Source: Desulfobacteraceae bacterium (GTDB lineage Bacteria; Desulfobacterota; Desulfobacteria; Desulfobacterales; Desulfatirhabdiaceae). From it: a DNA stretch of 11,990 nucleotides. Of the stretch, positions 1 through 6,044 are shown piece after piece. Position 1 is the stretch's first letter, and every line of letters begins with the position of its first letter. The notes beneath the pieces are model-generated. The model made no database searches. It had not been told where the DNA came from and was given only the letters and a program-made list of their open reading frames with translations. The stretch lies in NCBI GenBank assembly GCA_027325475.1, contig DAIEFO010000035.1, positions 1 to 11,990 on the forward strand, given 5' to 3'. The translations under genes were made by a program, and so were the position numbers.

Positions 1-192
1 AGGTAGAGAGTTGTAATCCGGCTGTCTGGCATCATGATTCACATCTCTGGCAATGGTGATCAGCCCTTTATCTCTATCGAATGAGATCACACGTCCCTGG
101 TCCACCTTTTCGGAATCTGAGGCTGAGCATCCGATGATAAACATGGGTATCAGGGTGCACATCATAATGGTTTGCATGATTTCCTGTTTCAT
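1..192 (-). CDS. Small lipoprotein, N-terminal part (runs off the left edge)
   Basis: Sixty-four codons are open from an ATG at 192 to the window edge. A clear Shine-Dalgarno sequence (AAGGAG) lies 6 bases upstream of that ATG. The N-terminus is a short hydrophobic signal (residues 8-21) ending in a lipobox-like FIIGC, with the lipidated cysteine at residue 22, so the product should be exported and anchored in a membrane. After the cysteine the mature part begins SASDSEKVDQGRVISFD and continues as a polar stretch that looks like the start of a small beta-rich domain. It recalls short lipoproteins of unknown function in Desulfovibrio relatives (DUF4881-like), but that assignment is from memory and weak. 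The gene is divergent from the membrane-bound regulator at 577, which could therefore control it. Its C-terminus and length are not visible. Confidence 0.75.
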   Translation of the reverse strand, partial: MKQEIMQTIMMCTLIPMFIIGCSASDSEKVDQGRVISFDRDKGLITIARDVNHDARQPDYNSLP

Positions 193-234
193 ATATCGCT
201 CCTTATCATGAATTTATCCATCGGTCTTAAAGTG

Positions 235-276
235 TTACGAAGCCGCCCGAAATTCGACTTTTTATGAGGCCATCAA
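235..276 (-). repeat. Fragment of the dispersed palindromic repeat
   Basis: Read on the plus strand, this stretch matches the reverse complement of the left end of the repeat at 3774-3942, with 35 of 42 positions identical. It carries the same two end motifs in tandem (TTACGAAG, then CGACTTTTTA-GA-G-CATCAA). The central hairpin of the full element is absent on the lipoprotein side, so this is a solo end or a decayed remnant. Confidence 0.55.
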
Positions 277-375
277 GTTGGATGGCGATGCAGATTATTT
301 TCTGCTGGATGGCAAAGCAACAAACATACCAAGCATATGGCGCAGTTGCACGACAAAGAATTTGTCTATCCATAT

Positions 376-417
376 TGTTGATAATACTGTTTTTATATTA
401 AATAGTTATTATCAACA
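376..417. promoter_or_regulatory. 11-bp perfect inverted repeat over a promoter-like sequence
   Basis: TGTTGATAATA (376-386) and TATTATCAACA (407-417) are exact reverse complements separated by 20 AT-rich bases. A sigma-70-like pair on the plus strand lies inside it: TTGATA (378-383) and AATAGT (401-406), 17 bp apart, with 5/6 and 4/6 matches to consensus. The arms would therefore overlap -35 and abut -10, the usual layout of a repressor operator. The inverted repeat is seen directly; the promoter and operator roles are inferred. A start near 413 would give a leader of about 160 bases for the regulator at 577. Confidence 0.35.
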
Positions 418-425
418 CCTGCGAC

Positions 426-534
426 ATGTTGCATAGAAGAGTGGCATTGTATCGCGCAACATTATCCTCTATTTTAATGCGCAAAATATTGCATAAAATT
501 GCGTGATGCGATATCGCATTATGGTTGCGTGATA
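426..534. promoter_or_regulatory. Cluster of TTGC boxes with a 14-bp perfect palindrome
   Basis: Six TTGC cores occur in about 100 bp: forward at 429, 489, 499 and 525, and reverse (GCAA) at 456 and 481. The best-conserved form is TTGCGTGAT at 499-507 and 525-533, with an inverted relative TTGCGCGATA at 450-459. Between the two direct copies sits the perfect palindrome ATGCGATATCGCAT (506-519). ATGTTGC (426-432) and GCAACAT (456-462) form a further inverted repeat. The cluster ends about 40 bp before the regulator start codon, so autoregulation or control of the divergent lipoprotein is possible. The binding protein is unknown. Confidence 0.4.
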
Positions 535-576
535 CAAGAATTGGCCTTATCACTGTAAAAGTGAACAGGGGGCGTT

Positions 577-3063
577 ATGAACTTTTTTAAGGGGGCATCG
601 GATTCAATCCCATTGATGCTGCCAGGTGGATTTTATAGATGGAGCATCCGAAAAAAACTTTTGGCAGTGATTCTGCCATCGGTCATTGTCGTCCTTTTGA
701 TAATGGGGCTGGTATCCAACGGGTTTTCTTCAAAATTCTTGCATATGGCACTGGAAAGATCCTCCCGCATGCAGTGTCTGGCTGAAACTCATGAAATTGA
801 AAGCATTCTTGACGACAGTCGCATTGATCTGATCACCATTTCGCAGTGTCTGCCAAATAGAGACGGCATGAAGAAATTTCTCGAAGTTCACAGAGAAAAC
901 GGCGGAAATATCTATCGGGAACTGGCATTCGTTGGGATCGATAGCAAAAATCGTTGTTTTCTGTTAAATGCGGACGCTTCTGTTCTTGAACTGAATCCTG
1001 ATCAGTTCTCTGAAATCACGCCAAATCCACTGGCGATGTCTGACAACATCCGTTCGCTTAAAGCGGGTCAGGTGTATTTGTCAGATATAACGGAAGCTTT
1101 CTATCCACTATCATCCGGGCTGGATCATGGTTCCCCGGCTGCGGTCATACGCATGACGACACCTCATGCCAGGCCGGATGGGCAGATCGACGGATATTAT
1201 ATCCTGGGGCTGGATGTCTATTATCTAAGAAACATCCTGTCTCTGTACACATCGTCTCAGTCGCCGATTTACGCCTATTCACGTAATCCTGAGCCCCGCT
1301 GTGCTTATATTCTGGATCGATATGGCTGGATGCTGTTCCAATCCGAGAACAATGCTGAAAAAAATGCCATTCTTTCAACATCGAAAATTCGCTCCGGGTT
1401 AACGGGTACGATGGGTAAACCCGGATTTCCCGAAGCGTTCAGGCCTGATCCTGATCATGAAGCTTACTGGAAGATGGTCGCGGATATTCAGGACGGTCAT
1501 CAGGGAATTATAATTGTGGATGACAAGGGGAAACAGACACTGTCACTCACCGACAATTATTTTCTGACATATGCGCCGATTCAATTTGATTCAGGATTAT
1601 CTGCGGGTCACAAGGAAATCACACTGGGCCTGGTGTATCTGGATCGCACCCGCATGACCCTGGCGGCCCAGATGCGTCAGTACGATGTGATCTTTTGCAT
1701 CACAATACTGACGGCTGGTGTCATTTCTGCTATCATTTATTTCATAAGCAAAATAATTACCAGGCCGATTTTTCAACTGGCTTTATCCGTTTCATCAATG
1801 GATATGTCAAAACCTGCCATGCAACTTGTTATCCCGGACATGGATCAGGAAACCACCGTGCTCAAAAATGCCATTAACAGAATGATACAGGCGATGGCGG
1901 AACAGATGGAGGAAATCAATCGTAAAGACAGATATATTCAGATTTCGGAGCAGCGGGGAAAAATCAGCTTTGAAGAGGAAATTCTGCCATCATCCAAAAA
2001 CAGTCTTCAGGATTTCAGTAAGCTTGTCGGAGATGCACCCGTGCTTGAATCTTTGAAGTCTGAAATATTAAAGGCCGCGGCAGTGGATGTGGGCGTTCTG
2101 ATTACAGGTGATACAGGCACCGGAAAACAACTGGCGGCGGAAGCAATTCATCACCACAGTTCGCGATCCAAGGAACCGTTTCTCACCATTAACTGCGGTG
2201 CGCTGGATGAAAATCTTTTGATGGATGCGCTTTTTGGTCATGTCGCGGGCGCATTTTCAGAAGCCAAAGACGATCGCAAGGGAGCGTTTCTGGCTGCCCA
2301 TAAGGGGACACTTTTCCTGGATGAAATCGGTAACGCATCGCCAAAGGTTCAACAGGCGCTTCTCAGGACATTGTCTGCACAAAAAATAAAACCACTGGGT
2401 GCTGATACCGAAACAGATGTTGATGTACGGCTGATATCAGCTACCAATGAAGACTTGAAATCGTTGATTGACCGGGGTGTTTTCCGCGAAGATCTCTATT
2501 ATCGTCTGAAAGTCATTTCTCTTTCGACGCCGGCGCTTCGGGATCATAAAGAAGATATTCCTGCTTTGGCGGATTTGTTTATCAGAGAAGCTTCTGTGAA
2601 GATGCGCAAGAGCAATATCGGTTTGAGTCGGGGTGCTCTGGAGCGTCTGAAAAATTACAACTGGCCGGGAAATGTGCGGGAATTGAAAAATTGCATTACC
2701 CGCGCGGTGGCGATGGTGGAATCTGATGTGATTCAGACCGAGGATATCCGTCTTGAAGAAACGGTCGAAGACCTTGCAAACGTGCTGATAACCCCATCAC
2801 CTGTCAGAATGAAAAGCCGTCATCATTTCCGATCTTCTGTTGAAGATACTTCGCTGCCGGCTCTGGTGGAACGGCAGCAAAAAGCGCTTTCTGTCCTTCA
2901 GCAAAAAGGAAAAATTTCTCGTCAGGAATATCAGCAACTGATGGGGAACGGTATATCGCAGCGCACAGCCCTGTATGATTTGAAAGATTTAATCAAAAAA
3001 GGGCTGATCGTCAGATCGGGAAGCGGTTCGGCGACACGGTATCATCTCAAAATGAAAAAATGA
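577..3063 (+). CDS. Membrane-anchored sensor AAA+ regulator with winged-helix C-terminus
   Basis: This 828-residue one-component regulator is built as follows. A first membrane helix lies at about 28-47. An extracytoplasmic sensor region follows at about 50-368, with the size and two-part feel of a double Cache domain. A second helix lies at 371-392, and a HAMP-like linker runs to about 445. A sigma-54-activator AAA+ domain spans about 482-720. The AAA+ core looks active: Walker A GDTGTGKQ (511-518), Walker B LFLDEIG (579-585), sensor I SATN (621-624), arginine-finger region FREDLYYRL (636-644) and sensor II NWPGNVREL (695-703). The sigma-54-contacting loop GAFTGA reads GAFSEA (558-563). The C-terminus (about 763-826) is not a Fis helix but resembles a winged helix, with ISQRTALYDLKDLIKKGLI followed by a basic wing. 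The ATG at 577 has a GGGGG ribosome binding site four bases upstream. The likely role is sensing an external ligand and controlling nearby genes; ligand and targets are unknown. Confidence 0.85.
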   Translation: MNFFKGASDSIPLMLPGGFYRWSIRKKLLAVILPSVIVVLLIMGLVSNGFSSKFLHMALERSSRMQCLAETHEIESILDDSRIDLITISQCLPNRDGMKKFLEVHRENGGNIYRELAFVGIDSKNRCFLLNADASVLELNPDQFSEITPNPLAMSDNIRSLKAGQVYLSDITEAFYPLSSGLDHGSPAAVIRMTTPHARPDGQIDGYYILGLDVYYLRNILSLYTSSQSPIYAYSRNPEPRCAYILDRYGWMLFQSENNAEKNAILSTSKIRSGLTGTMGKPGFPEAFRPDPDHEAYWKMVADIQDGHQGIIIVDDKGKQTLSLTDNYFLTYAPIQFDSGLSAGHKEITLGLVYLDRTRMTLAAQMRQYDVIFCITILTAGVISAIIYFISKIITRPIFQLALSVSSMDMSKPAMQLVIPDMDQETTVLKNAINRMIQAMAEQMEEINRKDRYIQISEQRGKISFEEEILPSSKNSLQDFSKLVGDAPVLESLKSEILKAAAVDVGVLITGDTGTGKQLAAEAIHHHSSRSKEPFLTINCGALDENLLMDALFGHVAGAFSEAKDDRKGAFLAAHKGTLFLDEIGNASPKVQQALLRTLSAQKIKPLGADTETDVDVRLISATNEDLKSLIDRGVFREDLYYRLKVISLSTPALRDHKEDIPALADLFIREASVKMRKSNIGLSRGALERLKNYNWPGNVRELKNCITRAVAMVESDVIQTEDIRLEETVEDLANVLITPSPVRMKSRHHFRSSVEDTSLPALVERQQKALSVLQQKGKISRQEYQQLMGNGISQRTALYDLKDLIKKGLIVRSGSGSATRYHLKMKK

Positions 3064-3096
3064 CGGTTTCATGGCGGCATTAAAATACTTATCTGC

Positions 3097-3111
3097 GCAC
3101 AACGCTTGTGC
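3097..3111. terminator. Possible hairpin terminator between convergent genes
   Basis: GCACAA-CGC-TTGTGC forms a 6-bp stem with a 3-base loop in the 73-bp gap between the convergent regulator and yedF genes. On the plus strand a run of five T follows, but only after 9 bases, so it is not a classical intrinsic terminator. On the minus strand no tight T-run follows. Confidence 0.25.
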
Positions 3112-3136
3112 TGTACCCGGTTTTTCGAAAACGTCA

Positions 3137-3739
3137 TTACAGATGAATGATTTTGGCGGCAAGCTGCATACTGGTGACCACATCCAGCATGTTTGTAGTT
3201 TCGCCCACCTGCTTTTTCTCCAGCAATTGATAATAGTTCAAACAGGTGCCGCACACCAGAATACTGACACCATCGCTGGCTAACTGCTGCAATACCGGAA
3301 GCGTTTCAGCGCCTTCAATGGAAAGCCTGACGCCATCGTTTAACAGAATAATCCGCCACAAAGACTCGCCCATTTCAGAAAGTGTTTTCAGAAAATTCAG
3401 CATCAGCTTTGCTCCCAGTTCCCGATCGCCGTTTCCAATAACGTCGTTGACAATGACGACAAGGGTTTGGGTGGCATCCGGTGCGGCTTTCTGCAGAGCG
3501 GATGTTTCCGGAGCGGAAACCGTACAGCTCTGATACGCGGTTATGACAAATTCATTGCTGCTTTCCTCAAGCCGGCTTTGAAACCCCTGACTTTCGAGAA
3601 ATCTCATGACATTTTCCGCAGACGCCCGGTTGTCCACAACAACAGAAAATGTTTCGGCTTCAGGATGGGCCAGAATATATGCCCGCGTCTTTAGTACGGG
3701 CTGTGGACAAGGGTATCCTTTACAATCCAAGAGTTCCAT
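3137..3739 (-). CDS. yedF: Sulfurtransferase-like selenium metabolism protein YedF
   Basis: This 200-residue cytosolic protein has two parts. Residues 1-70 form a TusA/SirA-type domain with the sulfur-carrier motif CPQP (Cys11). Residues about 91-200 form a DsrE-like domain with NDGV (134-137) and CGTCLNYY (163-170). This is the architecture of the YedF family, which in other genomes occurs with selenophosphate synthetase and other selenium-use genes. The family is thought to handle sulfur or selenium as a persulfide or perselenide, but its reaction is not established. The ATG at 3739 is preceded by GAAAGG at a good distance. No selD or other selenium gene lies in the window, and the gene appears to be a single unit convergent with the regulator. 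The short region upstream of its start is partly occupied by the dispersed repeat. Confidence 0.9.
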   Translation of the reverse strand: MELLDCKGYPCPQPVLKTRAYILAHPEAETFSVVVDNRASAENVMRFLESQGFQSRLEESSNEFVITAYQSCTVSAPETSALQKAAPDATQTLVVIVNDVIGNGDRELGAKLMLNFLKTLSEMGESLWRIILLNDGVRLSIEGAETLPVLQQLASDGVSILVCGTCLNYYQLLEKKQVGETTNMLDVVTSMQLAAKIIHL

Positions 3740-3773
3740 TAAAAACCTTTCAATAGGGGATGATTTTATGAAC

Positions 3774-3942
3774 CGTCAATTTTGATGCCTTCGTAAAAAG
3801 TCGATTTTGGGACGACTTCGTAAAATGTTCGCAGGCAAGGCGTACAAATTCTGAGGAATGAAGCGTACTTGTCGTACGCTGCAATGACGAAGGATGCAGT
3901 ACAACGCAGCATGCGGACTTTTTACGAAGTCGTCAATTTTGA
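3774..3942. repeat. MITE-like palindromic intergenic repeat
   Basis: The element is framed by a direct 12-bp copy CGTCAATTTTGA (3774-3785 and 3931-3942). Inside this are inverted ends: CTTCGTAAAAAGTC (3789-3802) is the exact reverse complement of 3916-3929. A second left-hand copy, GACGACTTCGTAAAA (3812-3826), matches the right end over a longer stretch. The centre is a perfect 7-bp hairpin, AGCGTAC-TTGTC-GTACGCT (3862-3880). The whole could fold into one long imperfect stem. There is no coding capacity for a transposase, so any movement would need help from elsewhere. A partial copy lies at 235-276. Repeats with very similar ends are, from memory, abundant between genes in Desulfobacteraceae genomes. 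An open frame across it on the minus strand is an artefact of the repeat. Confidence 0.75.
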
Positions 3943-3965
3943 CCTGGCATTGTGTATAGAAGCCA

Positions 3966-3986
3966 TATGAATTTGTCAAATTCATA
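3966..3986. promoter_or_regulatory. 9-bp perfect inverted repeat upstream of thiE
   Basis: TATGAATTT-GTC-AAATTCATA is a perfect inverted repeat with a 3-base centre, just right of the dispersed repeat and about 190 bp before thiE. It is AT-rich and lacks a T-run, so it looks more like an operator than a terminator. No protein can be assigned to it, and I see no clear promoter nearby. The region also lacks the conserved pieces of a TPP riboswitch. Confidence 0.3.
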
Positions 3987-4026
3987 AAAGTTATCATCTG
4001 GTTGCCAAAATATACAAAAGTATGAC

Positions 4027-4146
4027 ATGGCAGGTGCAATCATCATCACTTTTGCATTGAGCATATTGCATTTCTGGCTTATAAAACGCACATGGTGGCC
4101 AGAAACAGGTGCGGTTGCCGAAATGAAAAAAATGAGGAATGCATGA
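4027..4146 (+). CDS. Possible 39-residue single-pass membrane peptide
   Basis: An ATG at 4027 opens 39 codons ending in TGA at 4144-4146. The product begins MAGAIIITFALSILHFWLI, a plausible membrane helix, then has a basic KR, a tryptophan pair and a charged tail ending MKKMRNA. It ends 27 bp before the preferred thiE start, so it could be the first gene of the thiE cluster or a leader peptide. Against it, the upstream sequence offers only AAAAG as a ribosome binding site, the region is short and AT-rich, and I recognise no family. Chance remains a good explanation. Confidence 0.3.
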   Translation: MAGAIIITFALSILHFWLIKRTWWPETGAVAEMKKMRNA

Positions 4147-4173
4147 TATCAAATGGAGAAGGAAAATTCGGGA

Positions 4174-4806
4174 ATGCATCATTTTAACTTGAATCCCAGG
4201 CTGTATCTGGTGACGGATCGCCGCTGGCTGGGAGAGCGCTCACTGGCGGCCAGTGTTGAGGCAGCCATTCTGGGGGGTGTTACCCTCGTGCAGCTTCGTG
4301 AAAAAGGACTTGCTTCGGGAACATTTTTGAAGCTGGCTCAGGACGTCAAGGCTGTCACCGACCGTTATGGCATACCGCTGATCATCAATGACCGTGTGGA
4401 TATCGCTCTGGCAGCGGATGCGGCCGGAGTCCATCTGGGGCTGGAAGATTTACCGGTTCAGACAGCCCGGAAACTGCTGGGGCCACATAAAATCATCGGC
4501 GCTTCAGCGGCAACGCTCGAAGAAGCCGCAGCGTTTCAGAAACAGGGCGCGGATTATCTTGGTGTGGGCGCTGTGTTTCCTACCGCCACCAAACTGGGAA
4601 ATGAGGCGGTCAGCCTTGATGATCTTCGGAAGATCAAGTCTGCGGTCACCATACCTGTGGTGGCTATCGGCGGCATCAAGGCGGAAAATGCGGCATCGGT
4701 GATGCGTACCGGCGTGGACGGCGTTGCTGTTGTTTCCGCGATTATGAATCAATCGGATATCAGGGCTGCGGCCATGCGGCTGATGTCCATACTGAAGGAA
4801 GCATGA
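4174..4806 (+). CDS. thiE: Thiamine phosphate synthase
   Basis: This 210-residue TIM-barrel enzyme joins the pyrimidine HMP diphosphate and the thiazole phosphate to give thiamine phosphate in the cytosol. ThiE landmarks, numbered from the ATG at 4174, are VQLREK (39-44), INDRVD (71-76), AAGVHLGLEDLP (84-95), GAVFPTATK (132-140, pyrophosphate-binding loop), AIGGI (164-168) and VAVVSAI (184-190). The glutamine usual in the GQED motif is leucine here, but the following acidic pair is kept. I prefer 4174 because GGAGAAGGA (4155-4163) lies about 10 bases upstream and the length then matches the family. An in-frame ATG at 4153 would place that sequence inside the coding region and add seven residues. 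The stop overlaps the start of the next gene by 4 bp, so the two are probably translationally coupled. TenI, a related non-synthase, is the main alternative. Confidence 0.9.
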   Translation: MHHFNLNPRLYLVTDRRWLGERSLAASVEAAILGGVTLVQLREKGLASGTFLKLAQDVKAVTDRYGIPLIINDRVDIALAADAAGVHLGLEDLPVQTARKLLGPHKIIGASAATLEEAAAFQKQGADYLGVGAVFPTATKLGNEAVSLDDLRKIKSAVTIPVVAIGGIKAENAASVMRTGVDGVAVVSAIMNQSDIRAAAMRLMSILKEA

Positions 4807-6020
4807 TGATAAACGGCACTCGATACCGCTGGCCTGTATTGTGGGCTGCGTTTTTTTCCTATTTGATCGACAGCTATGATTTGATTGTGCTGGCCATTGC
4901 GATGCCGGTGCTGCTCAAGGTTCTCCATATGTCACTTCCCGAAGGAGGGCTGCTGGGGTCTGCCACCATGGCAGGGGCCATTGCCGGAAGCGTCCTGTTC
5001 GGGTTGATTGCCGAAAATCGCGGCAAACGGTTTTCTCTGGTGCTGGCCCTGATATGGCTGGGCATTGGCATGGGGGCTGTGTATCTGGTCAATTCCTGGA
5101 TGCACTGGATGATTTTGCGGTTTTTCACGGGACTGGCGTTGGGAGGGCTGTGGGGGCCGTGCGCCGCCCTGATTGCTGAACACTGGTCACCGCAATACCG
5201 GGGTCGGGCCGCATCATTTGTTTTCAGCAGCTTTGCCATCGGAGCGAGCCTGGCTTCCTGGGTTGGCCGGATGGTGCTCAGTGTTCAGTGGCAGCTGCTT
5301 TTTCTGACAGGCGTTGTCTCCATTCCGATCGCTTTTCTGGTATTCCGCTTAACGCCTCCGGATGCACAGAGGCTGCCGGCATTGGATCAGGCAGTCAGTC
5401 CATCACTCAAAGTGGGTATCGGGGCGATTTTTACCAGAGATAACATGCCGAAAACGATTATGGGCACACTGATCAGTGTGGTCAATCTGGCGGGTTACTG
5501 GGGTGCGGCATTCTGGATTCCGACATTTTTAACCACAGAAAGAGGATTAAGCCTGACGACAATGGCCGGTTTTTCATTTGTCATGTATATCGGCATGTTT
5601 CTGGGATTTCAGTTTTTCGGGATACTTTCGGACTGGATGGGCCGCCGCAAATCCATGATTTCGGCATTTCTGACGGCTGCCGTTGCAGTAGCCGTATATG
5701 TGGTGGTACATCAGCCCATGTTTTTGTTCTGGTGGGGAATTGCCGTAGGGTTTGGGCTTTGCGGAGTGGGCGGCGTACTGGGGGCCTATTATGCAGAGCT
5801 GTTTCCGGACCACCTCCGCGCGTATGCTGGTGGTTTCTGCTGGAATATGGGCCGCATTGGCGCTGTGCTGGCGCCCTATACCATCGGATATGTCGGCAGA
5901 ACGCATGGCCTGCAGACAGGGCTGGCAATGACGTCGGGTGTGTATGTCATGGGTGCAGTCATACTGTTCTTTATGCCGGAAACGTTTCGGCGCCGGAATG
6001 CTGATCATGTCTCGCCGTAA
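4803..6020 (+). CDS. MFS transporter, aromatic-acid/metabolite symporter-like
   Basis: This 405-residue inner-membrane protein has about 12 hydrophobic helices and belongs to the major facilitator superfamily. The first helix carries an acidic signature, IDSYDLIVL (22-30), as in aromatic acid:H+ symporters and related metabolite carriers. Motif A appears twice: GLIAENRGKR (67-76) in the loop after helix 2, with the usual Asp replaced by Glu, and GILSDWMGRRK (273-283) after helix 8. A conserved-looking AELFPDHLRA (331-340) follows in the second half. The ATG overlaps the thiE stop codon (ATGA) and has AAGGA 4-8 bases upstream. The substrate is unknown. Linkage to thiE suggests a thiamine precursor or breakdown product, but the family assignment alone would point to a carboxylate. 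Drug efflux is less likely given the symporter-like first helix. Confidence 0.85.
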   Translation: MMINGTRYRWPVLWAAFFSYLIDSYDLIVLAIAMPVLLKVLHMSLPEGGLLGSATMAGAIAGSVLFGLIAENRGKRFSLVLALIWLGIGMGAVYLVNSWMHWMILRFFTGLALGGLWGPCAALIAEHWSPQYRGRAASFVFSSFAIGASLASWVGRMVLSVQWQLLFLTGVVSIPIAFLVFRLTPPDAQRLPALDQAVSPSLKVGIGAIFTRDNMPKTIMGTLISVVNLAGYWGAAFWIPTFLTTERGLSLTTMAGFSFVMYIGMFLGFQFFGILSDWMGRRKSMISAFLTAAVAVAVYVVVHQPMFLFWWGIAVGFGLCGVGGVLGAYYAELFPDHLRAYAGGFCWNMGRIGAVLAPYTIGYVGRTHGLQTGLAMTSGVYVMGAVILFFMPETFRRRNADHVSP

Positions 6021-6044
6021 TGGCATCAAGAAGGTAAGAATTAC

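Larger units (their letters stand above)
193..576. other. Divergent intergenic region with repeat fragment and operator-like structure
   Basis: This 384-bp gap separates the divergent lipoprotein and sensor-regulator genes. It is more AT-rich than the flanking genes. From left to right it holds the lipoprotein ribosome binding site (about 199-204), a 42-bp match to the dispersed repeat found intact near 3774-3942, an AT-rich segment with an 11-bp inverted repeat, a cluster of TTGC boxes with a 14-bp palindrome, and the ribosome binding site (GGGGG, 568-572) of the downstream gene. I found no convincing -24/-12 sigma-54 promoter and no convincing gene. Confidence 0.7.

Noticed and set aside
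212..436. A 74-codon stop-free frame on the plus strand with protein-like composition (LDGDADYFLLDGKA)
   Set aside because: It has no ATG or GTG start, runs through the repeat fragment and the AT-rich inverted repeat, and matches no family I recognise; a decayed gene is possible but not supportable.
440..460. Sigma-54 promoter at TGGCATTGTATCGCGC
   Set aside because: The GG to GC spacing is off by one base from the required ten, and the -12 element is not TTGC.
3776..4039. An 87-codon minus-strand open frame across the yedF-thiE gap
   Set aside because: Most of it lies inside the palindromic repeat, and such repeats produce spurious hypothetical proteins; it has no recognisable domain and no good ribosome binding site.
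3740..4173. TPP riboswitch upstream of thiE
   Set aside because: The conserved CTGAGA and downstream TPP-binding segments are not found; a CTGAGG at 3851 belongs to the dispersed repeat.
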